DNA of 64,000 bases from Bacteroidaceae bacterium (lineage in GTDB: Bacteria > Bacteroidota > Bacteroidia > Bacteroidales > Bacteroidaceae), in contig JAFZVW010000057.1 in the NCBI GenBank assembly GCA_017617635.1, positions 1 to 64,000 on the forward strand. Direction: 5' to 3'. The position numbers were made by a program, and so were the translations under genes. Within the stretch, counting starts at the first letter, position 1; each line of letters opens with the position of its first letter. Positions 9,043 to 20,000 of this stretch are shown here, piece by piece. The notes under the pieces were generated by a model. That model did not search any database. It saw only the letters and a program-made list of their open reading frames with translations, and was not told the DNA's origin.

Positions 9043-10725
9043 ATGAAACGGATACTGCTTTCACTCGCACTTTTGGTTGCCGTCACTCTTGGCGCACAGG
9101 CACAGGGCGCAGGACTGAGCCAAGGCCAGGCCGTCAGGCAAACTACAGCCAACCCTACCCGAGTACGTAAGACCTGCTCTCATTGCGGAATAACGATGGG
9201 CAATATCACATACGCATGGCAGCACGAAAGCTGGTGTCCGTACTATCGTTCATCGGGCGGTAGCAGTTCTTCACGCAGTTCAAGCAGCAGTTACGGCACC
9301 TACACCGCCGCCAGTGCAGCCTCCTACGCGCTTGGTTCCCTGCTTTCAGGTTTGATTTCAAGCAGCTGGAGCGGACCCAGGCAAACATATGATCCAAACA
9401 AAGAAGCCAGGGAACGGGAATACAAAGAGAATTATAATAGAATTTTCGAGAAGAAGAAAATTCGAAGGAATGAGTCTCGCAAATACTGGAAATACGGCGA
9501 TTATGAAATTCTTTCCAATGGACATGTGCCAAGCGAAAAATGCGATGGATGCAGAGGATATAGTAATAGTAAAAAATATTCGATAAACACGCTTAGTCTT
9601 GTAAACACCAAGACAGGAAAGGAGATTATACCTAAATTAACGGAGGCAATTCACAAGCAATATAAATCAAAAAAGATTCCGTATGGCACACTTTGTTTGG
9701 AAGATGATAATTATGGAGTCATAATCTATTTCTTTGATTCAAAGCAACAAGAGTCTTCTCCCCTGCTGGATGGAATGCTTTTCGTAGATGAATTGACTAT
9801 ATACAACAATAGAATAGGCAAAAAAATATATGATTATGATTACTCTGGACTTTGCAATATTGTAAATGATTCGCTGCAATGGTTGTTGAAGATAAGGACT
9901 CCTTATAGTCATTTAGGTGAAGATTTTAATTATATTCCCAATTCTACATGTTTTATAAAGGAGGGCAAAAACTATAAGACACTCTATGCTCCGTTGAAAA
10001 GCATTACATTAGATAGCCTCCACTCGGTTGACACTGACAAGGAGTTTATCTATGTAAGACAAATGAAGGACACGCTTAACTACAAAATATATGATATGGA
10101 GTTTACTCCGATGTTTACGGAATATCCACAGATTGAATTGAAGCAGTTGTCGGATATCGGAGTTTACTTCCTCCTGGGAAATGAGCAGGGATATGGGGTG
10201 ATTGACAAAAAGAAAAACGTCGTAATTCCTTTCATATACAATTCTGACAAGGCAGCAAACAAAGCATGGAATATTTATAAGAATTTGTCTTACACAGCAT
10301 GGTACAAACAGGAGGCTGCAAAATACGTCGATAAGAAAGGTGAATTTGAGAAAACCGACCACTTCGAGGCTCGTATGAAGGACGCAAAGATGCAGGAAGA
10401 GTATCTGCGCGATATTATGGCCGACGCTCCCGAACGCTACTTGGAAGAAAAGGTATGGGAGAAGGGAGAACTGCAACTGACTATTGGCGAATACGATGCC
10501 GACGAGGAGTGCTTCCCTATCTCGGTGGGCATTGCCCCGTGGAACAGCATCATGTTGCCCGTACCCATCTCCGAGGCAAAGGACTTCAAGAAGGAGTTTG
10601 CCAGCATCAAGAGCGCTGCGGCAAAGAGTGCACAGCTTGGCATCCGAAACGATGCGCCGTCGATAGAGGCAATTACCTTTACCACAGCCAACGGCAAGAA
10701 ATACCAATACGGAAACCTGAAATAA
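9043..10725 (+). CDS. Secreted protein with Cys-pair motif and WG-like repeat
   Basis: A 560-residue secreted protein that I do not recognise as a named family. The start at 9043 gives a clean signal peptide (MKRILLSLALLVAVTLGAQA); an in-frame ATG at 8878 lies inside pyrF and is rejected. After the signal there is a small zinc-ribbon-like segment (TCSHCGITMGN, then HESWCPYY) and a serine-rich linker, SSSSRSSSSS-like, near residues 65-90. A charged middle holds CDGCRGY. A WG-type beta repeat (GYGVIDKKKNVVIPFIY) sits near residue 385. The C-terminal 150 residues are lysine/glutamate rich. Base use drops in GC across 9400-10300 compared with both neighbours, which suggests partly acquired or fast-evolving sequence. 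Confidence 0.7.
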   Translation: MKRILLSLALLVAVTLGAQAQGAGLSQGQAVRQTTANPTRVRKTCSHCGITMGNITYAWQHESWCPYYRSSGGSSSSRSSSSSYGTYTAASAASYALGSLLSGLISSSWSGPRQTYDPNKEAREREYKENYNRIFEKKKIRRNESRKYWKYGDYEILSNGHVPSEKCDGCRGYSNSKKYSINTLSLVNTKTGKEIIPKLTEAIHKQYKSKKIPYGTLCLEDDNYGVIIYFFDSKQQESSPLLDGMLFVDELTIYNNRIGKKIYDYDYSGLCNIVNDSLQWLLKIRTPYSHLGEDFNYIPNSTCFIKEGKNYKTLYAPLKSITLDSLHSVDTDKEFIYVRQMKDTLNYKIYDMEFTPMFTEYPQIELKQLSDIGVYFLLGNEQGYGVIDKKKNVVIPFIYNSDKAANKAWNIYKNLSYTAWYKQEAAKYVDKKGEFEKTDHFEARMKDAKMQEEYLRDIMADAPERYLEEKVWEKGELQLTIGEYDADEECFPISVGIAPWNSIMLPVPISEAKDFKKEFASIKSAAAKSAQLGIRNDAPSIEAITFTTANGKKYQYGNLK

Positions 10726-10751
10726 AAATCGTAAATTTGTAAGATATAAAT

Positions 10752-11798
10752 ATGGAATTCTCAGCAGAAATGATAGCCGGTCTTATTGGAGGAACCGTAG
10801 TAGGCGACCCGCAGGTCAAGGTTAATGACTTTGCCAAGATTGAGGAAGGCAGACCGGGGTGCATCAGTTTTCTGTATAATGACAAATACGAAAAATATCT
10901 ATATACCACACAGAGCAGCATTGTTCTGGTAAATAGCAGTTTCGAGCCTAAGCAGGATGTCAGCGCAACCCTGATCAAGGTTGCCGATGCACGTGGGGCC
11001 GTGACTAAGCTGCTACAGGTATACGAGAGCATGAAACCCAAGAAAGCGGGTATATCTGAACTGGCATTCATAGATCCAACAGCAACGATAGGCAAGGATG
11101 TCTATCTGGCTCCTTTCGTGGCTATCGGACCCAATGCTAAGATTGGCGACGGATGCGTGCTGCATCCGCATGCAACAGTCGGAGCAAATGCCTCTGTGGG
11201 CGAAAATACCGAGATTTATTCAAATGCAGTAGTCTACCATGACTGCCGTGTAGGTAAGCGTTGTATTCTGCATGCCGGTTGCGTAATAGGTGCTGACGGG
11301 TTCGGATTCCAGCAGACTGAGAACGGCTATGAGAAAATACCCCAGATAGGCATTGCCATTATCGAGGACGATGTGGAAATAGGAGCCAATACCTGTGTGG
11401 ACCGTGCCGTTATGGGAGCAACGGTGATTCACAGCGGTGTAAAATTGGACAACCTTGTCCAGATTGGGCACAATAACGAGATAGGTTCTCACACCGTCAT
11501 GTCTGCCCAAGTCGGAATAGCCGGAACAACAAAGGTCGGCGAGTGGTGTATGTTCGGAGGTCAGGTAGGTGTGGCTGGTCAGTGCACTGTTGCCGACAAG
11601 ACCATGGTCGGGGCACAGTCAGGCATACCCAATACGGTAAAAAAGCCAGGGCAAATGCTGATGGGCACACCTGCAATAGATCAGCGCCGCTGGTGGAGGG
11701 CTCAGGCTGTAGTCAAGCAGTTGCCTGACATGTGGACAGAACTGAACAATATGAAAAAGGAGATTGAGGCTCTGAAAAAGGAATTAAACAAAGACTGA
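10752..11798 (+). CDS. lpxD: UDP-3-O-acylglucosamine N-acyltransferase
   Basis: Adds the second hydroxyacyl chain to UDP-acyl-glucosamine in lipid A synthesis. 348 residues, with an N-terminal uridine-binding domain (residues 1-100) and then a left-handed beta-helix built from hexapeptide repeats. The catalytic histidine lies in [10 protein letters not shown]; the following [18 protein letters not shown] is the conserved helix end. It is the first of lpxD-lpxC-lpxA, with one base between its stop and the lpxC ATG. Confidence 0.95.
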   Translation: MEFSAEMIAGLIGGTVVGDPQVKVNDFAKIEEGRPGCISFLYNDKYEKYLYTTQSSIVLVNSSFEPKQDVSATLIKVADARGAVTKLLQVYESMKPKKAGISELAFIDPTATIGKDVYLAPFVAIGPNAKIGDGCVLHPHATVGANASVGENTEIYSNAVVYHDCRVGKRCILHAGCVIGADGFGFQQTENGYEKIPQIGIAIIEDDVEIGANTCVDRAVMGATVIHSGVKLDNLVQIGHNNEIGSHTVMSAQVGIAGTTKVGEWCMFGGQVGVAGQCTVADKTMVGAQSGIPNTVKKPGQMLMGTPAIDQRRWWRAQAVVKQLPDMWTELNNMKKEIEALKKELNKD

Positions 11799-11799
11799 C

Positions 11800-12702
11800 A
11801 TGAAACAGCTGACACTGTCAAGGGGATTCTCGCTTTCAGGAAAGGGATTGCACACAGGGCTGGAAATGACCGTGACATTCCTGCCGGCACCGGCAGGGCA
11901 TGGATACAGGATATGCCGTACAGACCTGGAAGGCAGGCCTGTATTGGAGGCGTTGGCAGAAAACGTAATAGATACAACCAGAGGTACTGTGCTGGGGAAC
12001 GGGGAATTCCGATGCAGTACGGTAGAGCATGCTCTGAGCGCATTGTATTCTGCCGGTGTCGACAATGTCCTGATAGAGGTCAACGGACCTGAATTTCCTA
12101 TTTTGGACGGCAGTGCCGAGCCTTATGTCACCAACTTGCGCAAGGTTGGCCTGACTGCGCAGGACATGGAAAAGAAATGCCTGGAGGTCAGGGAGCCTAT
12201 GGAGGTACGTGACGATGAGACGGGATCAACGGTTTCCGTCCTGCCCGCAAAGGACTTCCGCCTGACGGTTACCATTGACTTCAACAGCGAACTGCTGCCC
12301 ATGCAGACTGCCAGTCTGAGCAGCATGAAGGACTTTGCACGTGAAATAGCCAGTGCACGTACATTCGTATTCGTCCGTGACATACAGCCTCTGCTGAACC
12401 TCGGCCTTATCAAGGGCGGTGACCTGGAAAATGCCATTGTGATATACGAGACCGAGACATCGCAGGAGAACATGGACAAGCTGTGTCAGCTGACAGGCGT
12501 AGGACACTACGATGCAACCGAACTGGGCTATATGCAATATAAGCCTCTGGTCTGGGAAAACGAACCTGCACGCCACAAACTGCTTGACCTTATTGGAGAC
12601 CTGTCGCTGGTAGGCATGCCTATTAAGGGACATATCGTAGCGACAAAGCCCGGCCATACAATAAACAATATATTTGCCAGAAAACTGAGAAAACTGATAT
12701 AA
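11800..12702 (+). CDS. lpxC: UDP-3-O-acyl-N-acetylglucosamine deacetylase, stand-alone
   Basis: Zinc deacetylase for the committed step of lipid A synthesis. 300 residues. The metal ligands are visible: VEHALSAL (first His), and HKLLDLIGDL with His and Asp. The catalytic KPGHTINN follows. VNGPEFPILDGSAEPYV is the conserved substrate segment. In most Bacteroidetes LpxC is fused to a C-terminal FabZ dehydratase of about 150 residues; here the protein ends at RKLRKLI just after the LpxC domain. Only 28 bases separate it from lpxA, so FabZ is not encoded at this place. Confidence 0.95.
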   Translation: MKQLTLSRGFSLSGKGLHTGLEMTVTFLPAPAGHGYRICRTDLEGRPVLEALAENVIDTTRGTVLGNGEFRCSTVEHALSALYSAGVDNVLIEVNGPEFPILDGSAEPYVTNLRKVGLTAQDMEKKCLEVREPMEVRDDETGSTVSVLPAKDFRLTVTIDFNSELLPMQTASLSSMKDFAREIASARTFVFVRDIQPLLNLGLIKGGDLENAIVIYETETSQENMDKLCQLTGVGHYDATELGYMQYKPLVWENEPARHKLLDLIGDLSLVGMPIKGHIVATKPGHTINNIFARKLRKLI

Positions 12703-12730
12703 TCTGCCACCCGTAAAAACACTGAATTAC

Positions 12731-13498
12731 ATGATTAGTCCATTAGCATACATACATCCCGAGGCAAAAATCGGTGCCAACTGCGAGATCGGTCCTTTCT
12801 GCTACATTGACAGGAATGTGGTGATTGGAGACAACAACAAGCTGATGAATAGCGTTACGGTTCTGTACGGAGCACGTATAGGAAACGGAAACACTGTATT
12901 TCCAGGAGCAGTAATAGGTGCTGTTCCACAGGATCTGAAATTCGTAGGAGAAGAGACCACGGCAGAGGTAGGCGACAACAATACTATTCGCGAGAACGTA
13001 ACAATCAACCGCGGAACTGCTGCGAAGAACAGGACTGTAGTGGGCAGCAGGAATCTTCTGATGGAGGGTGTCCATATTGCACACGACTGTATCATAGGCG
13101 ATGAGTGTATTATAGGCAACGGCACGAAACTGGCCGGAGAGGTTGTCGTTGATGACAAGGCGATATTATCGGCTAATGTACTGGTACACCAGTTCTGCCG
13201 TATCGGAAGCTTCTGCATGGTAGGCGGTGGAACTCGTACATCACAGGATATACTGCCCTACTCCATGATTGCCCGTGACCCTGCGGCTTTCTGCGGCTTG
13301 AATACCGTAGGATTGCGCCGCCGGGGATTTGACAGGGATACAATCGACACCATACACAAGGCATATCAGACTATACTGCAGGGAACAGGATTGCTGAAGG
13401 ACTTGCTGGAACGCGTCGAAAGCGAACAGCCGGACAGTCCCGAAATTGCATACATACTGGAATTTATCCGTACAAGCAAGCGGGGATTTATCAGATAA
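12731..13498 (+). CDS. lpxA: UDP-N-acetylglucosamine acyltransferase
   Basis: First step of lipid A synthesis: transfer of a hydroxyacyl chain to UDP-GlcNAc. 255 residues, almost all hexapeptide repeats forming a left-handed beta-helix. The catalytic histidine is in GVHIAHDCIIGDE. GAVPQDLKFVGE and LRRRGFDRDTI are family signatures, the latter in the C-terminal helical part. It lies directly after lpxC and before miaA. Confidence 0.96.
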   Translation: MISPLAYIHPEAKIGANCEIGPFCYIDRNVVIGDNNKLMNSVTVLYGARIGNGNTVFPGAVIGAVPQDLKFVGEETTAEVGDNNTIRENVTINRGTAAKNRTVVGSRNLLMEGVHIAHDCIIGDECIIGNGTKLAGEVVVDDKAILSANVLVHQFCRIGSFCMVGGGTRTSQDILPYSMIARDPAAFCGLNTVGLRRRGFDRDTIDTIHKAYQTILQGTGLLKDLLERVESEQPDSPEIAYILEFIRTSKRGFIR

Positions 13499-13526
13499 GG
13501 CAATCTCTATTTATAGAACAGATGTA

Positions 13527-14495
13527 ATGAAACCGCTGCTGGTTGTCATAGTTGGCCCCACAGCCGTAGGTAAGACGGAACTTACCCTTCAGTTGGCAGA
13601 AAGGATGAAATGTCCCGTGCTGAACTGTGATTCACGCCAGATATACAGGGAAATGCACATCGGGACAGCCTCTCCTACCGAAGAACAGCTGGCACGAGTC
13701 AAACACTATTTTACCGGTACGCTGGACTTGGAAGACTATTACAGTGCTGCCAGATACGAACAGGATGTACTGGCACTTACATCCGACTTGTTCAAAAGAC
13801 ACAATGCACTGTTGCTATCCGGTGGCAGTATGATGTACATTGATGCCGTATGCAATGGTATTGATGATATTCCCAGGGTCAAAGAAGAAATCCGCAAGCG
13901 TTTGAAGGAAAGGCTGGAACGCGAAGGCCTGGAGACGTTGCTGGAAGAACTGAGACAACTGGATCCCGTGCATTATGAAACAGTTGACCGCAAAAACGGC
14001 AAAAGGGTCGTACATGCATTGGAGGTATGCTACTCTACAGGAAAGCCGTACTCAAGCTTCCTTACACGCAGGACATTGAGAAGCGACGGAACGGAGGCAG
14101 GCACGGCAGAAAGACCTTTCCGCATACTTAAAATCGGGCTGCAGAGACCACGCGAGGAACTGTTTGCGAGAATAAATGCACGTGTAGATGAAATGATTAA
14201 AGCCGGGCTCCTTCATGAGGCCGCACTCCTGTATCCCAAACGCGGACTGAACGCGCTGAATACCGTAGGATACAAGGAGATGTTCAAGGTAATCGAAGGA
14301 GAATGGAATCTGGCGATGGCTACCGAGAGACTTAAGAAGAATACACGCGTGTATGCAAAGAAGCAGATGACATGGTTCATGCATGACAATGATATACATT
14401 GGTTCCATCCCGATGATATAGAGAATATATGGTCGCTAATAAACGAGAATATACAGAATGAAACCGCTGAAAGCATATTTGAAATCCCTGAATGA
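13527..14495 (+). CDS. miaA: tRNA dimethylallyltransferase
   Basis: Adds a dimethylallyl group to A37 of tRNAs that read UNN codons. The start at 13527 (MKPLLVVIVGPTAVGKTEL) gives 322 residues with the P-loop GPTAVGKT at the proper distance. An earlier in-frame ATG lies inside lpxA and is rejected. NCDSRQIYREMHIGTA, LLSGGSMMYIDA and NTVGYKEMF are family motifs. Its last 38 bases overlap the start of the penicillin-binding protein gene. Confidence 0.95.
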   Translation: MKPLLVVIVGPTAVGKTELTLQLAERMKCPVLNCDSRQIYREMHIGTASPTEEQLARVKHYFTGTLDLEDYYSAARYEQDVLALTSDLFKRHNALLLSGGSMMYIDAVCNGIDDIPRVKEEIRKRLKERLEREGLETLLEELRQLDPVHYETVDRKNGKRVVHALEVCYSTGKPYSSFLTRRTLRSDGTEAGTAERPFRILKIGLQRPREELFARINARVDEMIKAGLLHEAALLYPKRGLNALNTVGYKEMFKVIEGEWNLAMATERLKKNTRVYAKKQMTWFMHDNDIHWFHPDDIENIWSLINENIQNETAESIFEIPE

Positions 14496-16848
14496 AAGCA
14501 GGCGAAAGATATACTCTGGTCCATGGTATAGGAAAACAGTTGTATGGACAGCAACGTTCATTTTGTCAATAGCGCTGTTCCTGCTTGCCGTAGACTGCAA
14601 TTTCCTATGGCTGTTCGGCCGTTCGCCCGGATTCTCGGATATTATGAATCCACCGCTGAATGTGGCAAGCGAGGTCTACAGTGCCGACGGCGTACTGATG
14701 GGAAAATACTTCAACGAACTACGGACACCTGTAACTTACGACGAGATTTCCCCGAAACTGATTGCGACACTGATAAGCACCGAGGACGAGCGTTTCTACC
14801 AACACCACGGAATAGACTATGTCGGATTGCTGGCAGCGGCCAAGGACATGACCAGGGGACGTGCACGAGGTGCAAGCACAATTACCCAGCAACTGGCAAA
14901 AAACCTATTCCGCGTCAGAACGCAGTACAGTACCGGTCTGTTCGGAAAGATTCCCGGCTTGAAGATATTGATTGTAAAGGCAAAAGAATGGATAGTTGCG
15001 ACAAAGCTGGAAATAGTCTACAACAAGGAAGAAATATTGACAATGTATTTCAATACCGTAGACTTTGGAAGTTGTGCCTTCGGCATCAAGACAGCATCCC
15101 GGAAATATTTCAGCACCACACCTGACAAGATAACATGGGAGCAGGCTGCGACACTGGTAGGACTGCTGAAGGCAACCAGCACCTACAATCCTATAATCAA
15201 CCCCGGGAAGAGCCTTGAAAGACGGAATGTAGTCCTGCAGAATGCCTTTGACCATAACGTAATCACAGTCAACGGAACACCTGCAACGCAGCAGGTGCTG
15301 GACAGTCTGAAAAACACTCCGCTAACACTGAAAGAGCAAAGCCTGGAAAGCACGTACGACGGGATAGCGCCTTATTTCAGACAGGCATTGGCAAGTTACA
15401 TAGACAAACTCTGTGAAATGGGAGAAATCCCGGGGTGTGACGAAGAAACCAAGTTGGACATATACGCCGACGGGCTTAAAATCTATACCACAATAGATTC
15501 GCGCATGCAGAAATATGCCGAGGAGGCATGCCTGAACCAGATGAAGCGGATCCAGGGCAGTTTTGACGGTCACTGGGGCAAATCCGCGCCATGGGTTGAC
15601 GAGACCGGGCACGAGCTTCCGGACTTCATAATGGACATTGCTAAGAAGACCGGCAGATACAAATATCTGTCTGCAAAATATCTTGACAACAAGGATAGCA
15701 TTATGGCGGACTTGAACAGACCGCACAAAGTCAGGCTTTTCTCGTACAGAGGCAAGATAGAGAAAACCATGAGCACACTGGATTCCATACGCTACATGGT
15801 CAGGTTCATGCACTGCGGCCTTGTAGCGATGGAACCCGATACGCGTGAGGTGAAGGCATGGGTCGGAGACATTGATTTCGGTTCATGGAAATACGACAAA
15901 GTGACGGCCCACAGGCAGGCTGGCTCGACCTTCAAGCTGTTTGTGTACACCGAAGCAATGAATCAGGGAATGACGCCCAGCAGCACAGAGACAGACAGCT
16001 ATATTTCATATCAGGATACCGATGCCGACGGCAACCCGACGACATGGGCTCCACATAACGCAGACGGCATTTACACCAACAGGAGCTACACCCTGAAACG
16101 GGCATTTGCAAAGAGCATAAATACCATTGCCGTAAAAACCGGCATGAAGGTCGGCATACACAATGTTGCAGAAACAGCACACAAGATGGGCATCCAGAGC
16201 CCTCTTAGCGAAACACCGTCGCTAAGCCTTGGCAGCAGTGATGTAACCCTTATGGAACTGGTAAACTCGTACTGTACCGTGGTTGATGACGGAATCTACA
16301 ATATGCCGGTAATGATTTCGAGAATCGAAGACCATAACGGAAACGTTATTTACGAATCCAGGCTGAAAAACGAGAGGGCGATTCCCGAAGAATCTGCTAA
16401 AATGATGACGACAATGCTGCAAGGCGGCATGAAGGGGGAAGGCGGAACCATCAGCTCGCTATGGACATGGGTTCGCAAATTCACAGGCAGCACCGAATTC
16501 GGAGGCAAGACCGGCACCAGCAACAATCATTCGGATGCCTGGTTTGTGGGAGTATCCCCAAAACTGGTAGGAGGCGTATGGGTAGGAGGCGAATACCGTT
16601 GCATCCACTTCCGCAGCGGCAAACTGGGTCAGGGAAGCAGGACTGCACTCCCTGTCTTTGGAGAATTCATCGAAAAAGTCTTGTCCGATCCTGCTTTCAC
16701 GAAATACAAATGCCGCTTTGACGGGACAATAGGCTATGACATGGATTTCGAGGAGCCAGACACCATGGCAATTGATACACTCTCTATCGATTCGGTTGCC
16801 GAAGAAATAAAGTGTCGAATTGACACATCGGCTTTACACATTCAATAG
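14458..16848 (+). CDS. Penicillin-binding protein 1A (class A, bifunctional)
   Basis: Peptidoglycan polymerase and crosslinker anchored in the inner membrane. 796 residues with a short cytoplasmic tail, one membrane segment (about 29-47), a GT51 transglycosylase domain and a transpeptidase domain. Catalytic Glu109 lies in STEDERFYQHHG, followed by GASTITQQLAKN. Transpeptidase motifs: S490-T-F-K493, S553-I-N555 and K684-T-G. The start overlaps miaA by 38 bases; it is the first good ATG ahead of the membrane segment. It closes the lpx-miaA run. Confidence 0.94.
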   Translation: MKPLKAYLKSLNESRRKIYSGPWYRKTVVWTATFILSIALFLLAVDCNFLWLFGRSPGFSDIMNPPLNVASEVYSADGVLMGKYFNELRTPVTYDEISPKLIATLISTEDERFYQHHGIDYVGLLAAAKDMTRGRARGASTITQQLAKNLFRVRTQYSTGLFGKIPGLKILIVKAKEWIVATKLEIVYNKEEILTMYFNTVDFGSCAFGIKTASRKYFSTTPDKITWEQAATLVGLLKATSTYNPIINPGKSLERRNVVLQNAFDHNVITVNGTPATQQVLDSLKNTPLTLKEQSLESTYDGIAPYFRQALASYIDKLCEMGEIPGCDEETKLDIYADGLKIYTTIDSRMQKYAEEACLNQMKRIQGSFDGHWGKSAPWVDETGHELPDFIMDIAKKTGRYKYLSAKYLDNKDSIMADLNRPHKVRLFSYRGKIEKTMSTLDSIRYMVRFMHCGLVAMEPDTREVKAWVGDIDFGSWKYDKVTAHRQAGSTFKLFVYTEAMNQGMTPSSTETDSYISYQDTDADGNPTTWAPHNADGIYTNRSYTLKRAFAKSINTIAVKTGMKVGIHNVAETAHKMGIQSPLSETPSLSLGSSDVTLMELVNSYCTVVDDGIYNMPVMISRIEDHNGNVIYESRLKNERAIPEESAKMMTTMLQGGMKGEGGTISSLWTWVRKFTGSTEFGGKTGTSNNHSDAWFVGVSPKLVGGVWVGGEYRCIHFRSGKLGQGSRTALPVFGEFIEKVLSDPAFTKYKCRFDGTIGYDMDFEEPDTMAIDTLSIDSVAEEIKCRIDTSALHIQ

Positions 16849-16943
16849 TTAGCGTTACCCTTTCTTTTGCATTTTTTTTGTTAATTTCTCTTAAACGGAG
16901 GAAGCTAATGTTAACGTCTTTAGATTTTTTGGTGGAAAAAACT

Positions 16944-16951
16944 TAAATTTG
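16944..16951 (+). promoter_or_regulatory. -7 box ahead of the FAS1/SusCD locus
   Basis: TAAATTTG in the 154-base gap between the penicillin-binding protein and the first FAS1 gene. No good -33 TTTG lies 20 bases upstream (TTAG instead). No clear terminator is seen in the gap. Confidence 0.45.
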
Positions 16952-17002
16952 CTTTCACTAAGTGCGTAAAAAGTAAAAAATAAATAATCTAAAACTAAGC
17001 GT

Positions 17003-20000
17003 ATGAGAAACCGTTTGAACAAATGGAGCAAGCACACCATAGTTGCCGTGTGTCTCTTGGCTCTCGGCGGGACTTTCGCTGGATGCAGTGATGACTATGA
17101 TCTGGACGAGGTAAAGCCCTCGTACCTGAACGAAAGCATCTACGAAACCCTCGTAAAGAGCGAAAACCACGAGTACTATCTCAGGCTGATTGCTGACCCC
17201 GAGCTGAACTCCGGTCTACATGAGGGAGAAACCCCAGAACTGGTCGAGATCCTGAAGAGGACTGGTTCCAGGACTGTCTTTGCTGCAGATGATGATGCGT
17301 GGAAGGCATTTTTCCAGGCAAACGCACAGTTGCCCGAAGCAAATCCATGGCACAATGCAACCTGCTACGAGAAACTGTCCAAGGCTCAGAAGCTGCTTCT
17401 CCTGAACACCAGTATGCTGCCCAACGCCATCGTTATGGAAAATCTGGCAAGCAGCACCGGGACCAACCCGACACGAGGAGAAACCCTGCGTCATTTGACA
17501 AAGGCTGCACCGACGGATACGATTACCCTGGTTGCAATATCTGACTTATTCCAGACAAAATGGAAAGAAGAAAAGCAAAAGCAGGCTGTCGGCGAAGGCA
17601 ACTATCCTGAAGTCGACCAGTGGGCACGCATCAAGAACGGAGTGGATTATACACCCGAAAGCAAGATTCTGATGTCTCAGGACAGCTCGCAGTCCATGAT
17701 GATTCACTTCACAAACGAGTATATGTCCCGCAATCAGATTACCGACAACGATTTCCGGATACTGATGAACGGTGAAACCCGTTTGACCGGTGACGTTCAT
17801 ATCTACGACGCCAAGCTCGACAGTGCCGACATTGTCTGCCAAAACGGTTATCTCGAATATACAGCCAAGCCGTTGGTTCCACTGGCAAATATGTCGGAGG
17901 TAATCCGCACCAATGGTGAAACAAACATCTTCAGTCACATGCTGGAGCGTTTCTCTGTTCCTTTCCACAGCACGGAACTGGCACGTCAGTACCGCCTGCT
18001 GCATCCTGAATTCAAGGAAACGGACACACTTTACGTAAAGCGTTATTACTCCGAGCGTTCATTCGGTTCTACAAAGTCGTATAACAGGGAAATCCGTAAG
18101 GACTGGAAGGGCAACCTGTTCGCACACGACGGACTTGCCATCCTTAATTTCGATCCGGGATGGAATGCATACTTCCCATACGGAAAAGAAGTAACCCAGG
18201 ACATGGGAGCTATCTTTGTTCCATGTGACGAGATGATGATCAAGTATTTCCAAAACGGCGGCGGCCGCGTGCTGATTGAGGAATACACCAAAGATCCATA
18301 CAACCCGTCCGAATACGGTACGGACGAAGAAGGCATGAACAAACTGTTTGAGGACATTGACCAGATTCCATTGACCAACATGGCCAAAATCATAAATCAG
18401 GGTATGTTCGACAGTTTTGCCGATGCTGTCCCGTCCAAGATGCTCAAGATGGTCGAGCCTGACTCACAGGAGGACATATTCAGCGAACCTGACACCAGGA
18501 TGGAAGCAGACGGAGGAAATATCCATAAAGTCATACTGGCATGCAACGGTCCTGTATATATAATGAATAATGTATTTACCCCGACAGATTTTGACTGTGT
18601 CGCCACTCCGGCATTTATCAAGAAGCAGTCTGACAAGAAAATCATGTACTGGGCCATCTATTCTGACAAGGACCTGGGAGGCAGTGCCATCATGGGTATC
18701 AACTACTATGCATACCTCAAGGCTATGAAGAGCTGTTTCACATTCTTTATGCCGTCTGACAACGCGTTAAAGTACAATTACGACCCAATGAGCTTCTCAT
18801 CTCTCAGAGATGCCCGCGTAATGCGTATGATGTACACAGGAACCGGCAATTTCCCATTCAAAAACGGAGCTGCCACAGCCCAGAGATACCAGACCGACGA
18901 AAACGGAAAGAAAATCTATGTGTTGGCCAATTACAATGTAAATTATGGTGAGATTGGCAGTGAACAGACTTTGCGATATGTTTCCCAGGCCGAAATTGTC
19001 AACCGTCTGCGCCTGATGCTGGAACAAAACACCATAGTACACGAGACATTGGGAACTGACTATTACGACAACAACGGCCGTTTGGTTCCGAATATCAACG
19101 AAGCCGAGGACGAATTCTACAAGTCCAAGGACGGTATGGGAATCAGGGTTATTCGTGAAGACGGCAAGGTTATTGCCGCCCAAGGCGGTTTTCAGTACGA
19201 GAATCAGCGCGAATTTGAAATTCCCAATGAAAATTTAGTTGACGAAGAAAATATCAGAGAGGAAGACGGACGGGGCGTAGGCATACTGTGCGCAAAAGTT
19301 ACAGAATTTGGAGACTACAAGAATGGATATACATTCACAATGAATGCTCCGCTGATTCCTGCAGCACGATCAGTATGGAGCTTAATGTCAAATGTTCCGC
19401 GCGGATTTAACGGCAGTAAGCAGTCTGAAGCAGAAGGTGCAGCCGAAAACAATCCATACCAGAATTTCTACGAAATCTGCGACCATCCCGGAATTGACCT
19501 TGACGAGGTTATCAAGAAATCGGGACTTGTGGACGAGACCAAATATGATATAACCAATACAGATAAACTAAAGCAGTTGAATGCCGCTATTGCCAAATAT
19601 TCAACATTCGTTGACAAGAACGGTGTCGATTACAACGTAAGTTTCTGGCAAAACTACAACTATACCATATTCGCTCCTTCAAACGAAGCAATACAGAATC
19701 TGTACGATAATAATGTTGATGAATTCCCAACATGGGAAGGCATCATCGAGGACTTTGAATCCTGCGACAAGGATGAAGACGGAAATCTGATTCACAGGGA
19801 CGATTCCCTCCGCCTGCAGGCTAATATCGTATGGCTCACAAACTTTGTCCGTCTGCATTTTGCCGACAACAGCGTTTTCGCAGACAAGTCCGACAAAAAG
19901 TACGAACTGATATCTAACAGTTTCGATAACAAGTATAAGACATTTACAAAACTGTATGTAAAACGTCAGAACGGAGTACTCTCTATTTCCACTAAGGAAG

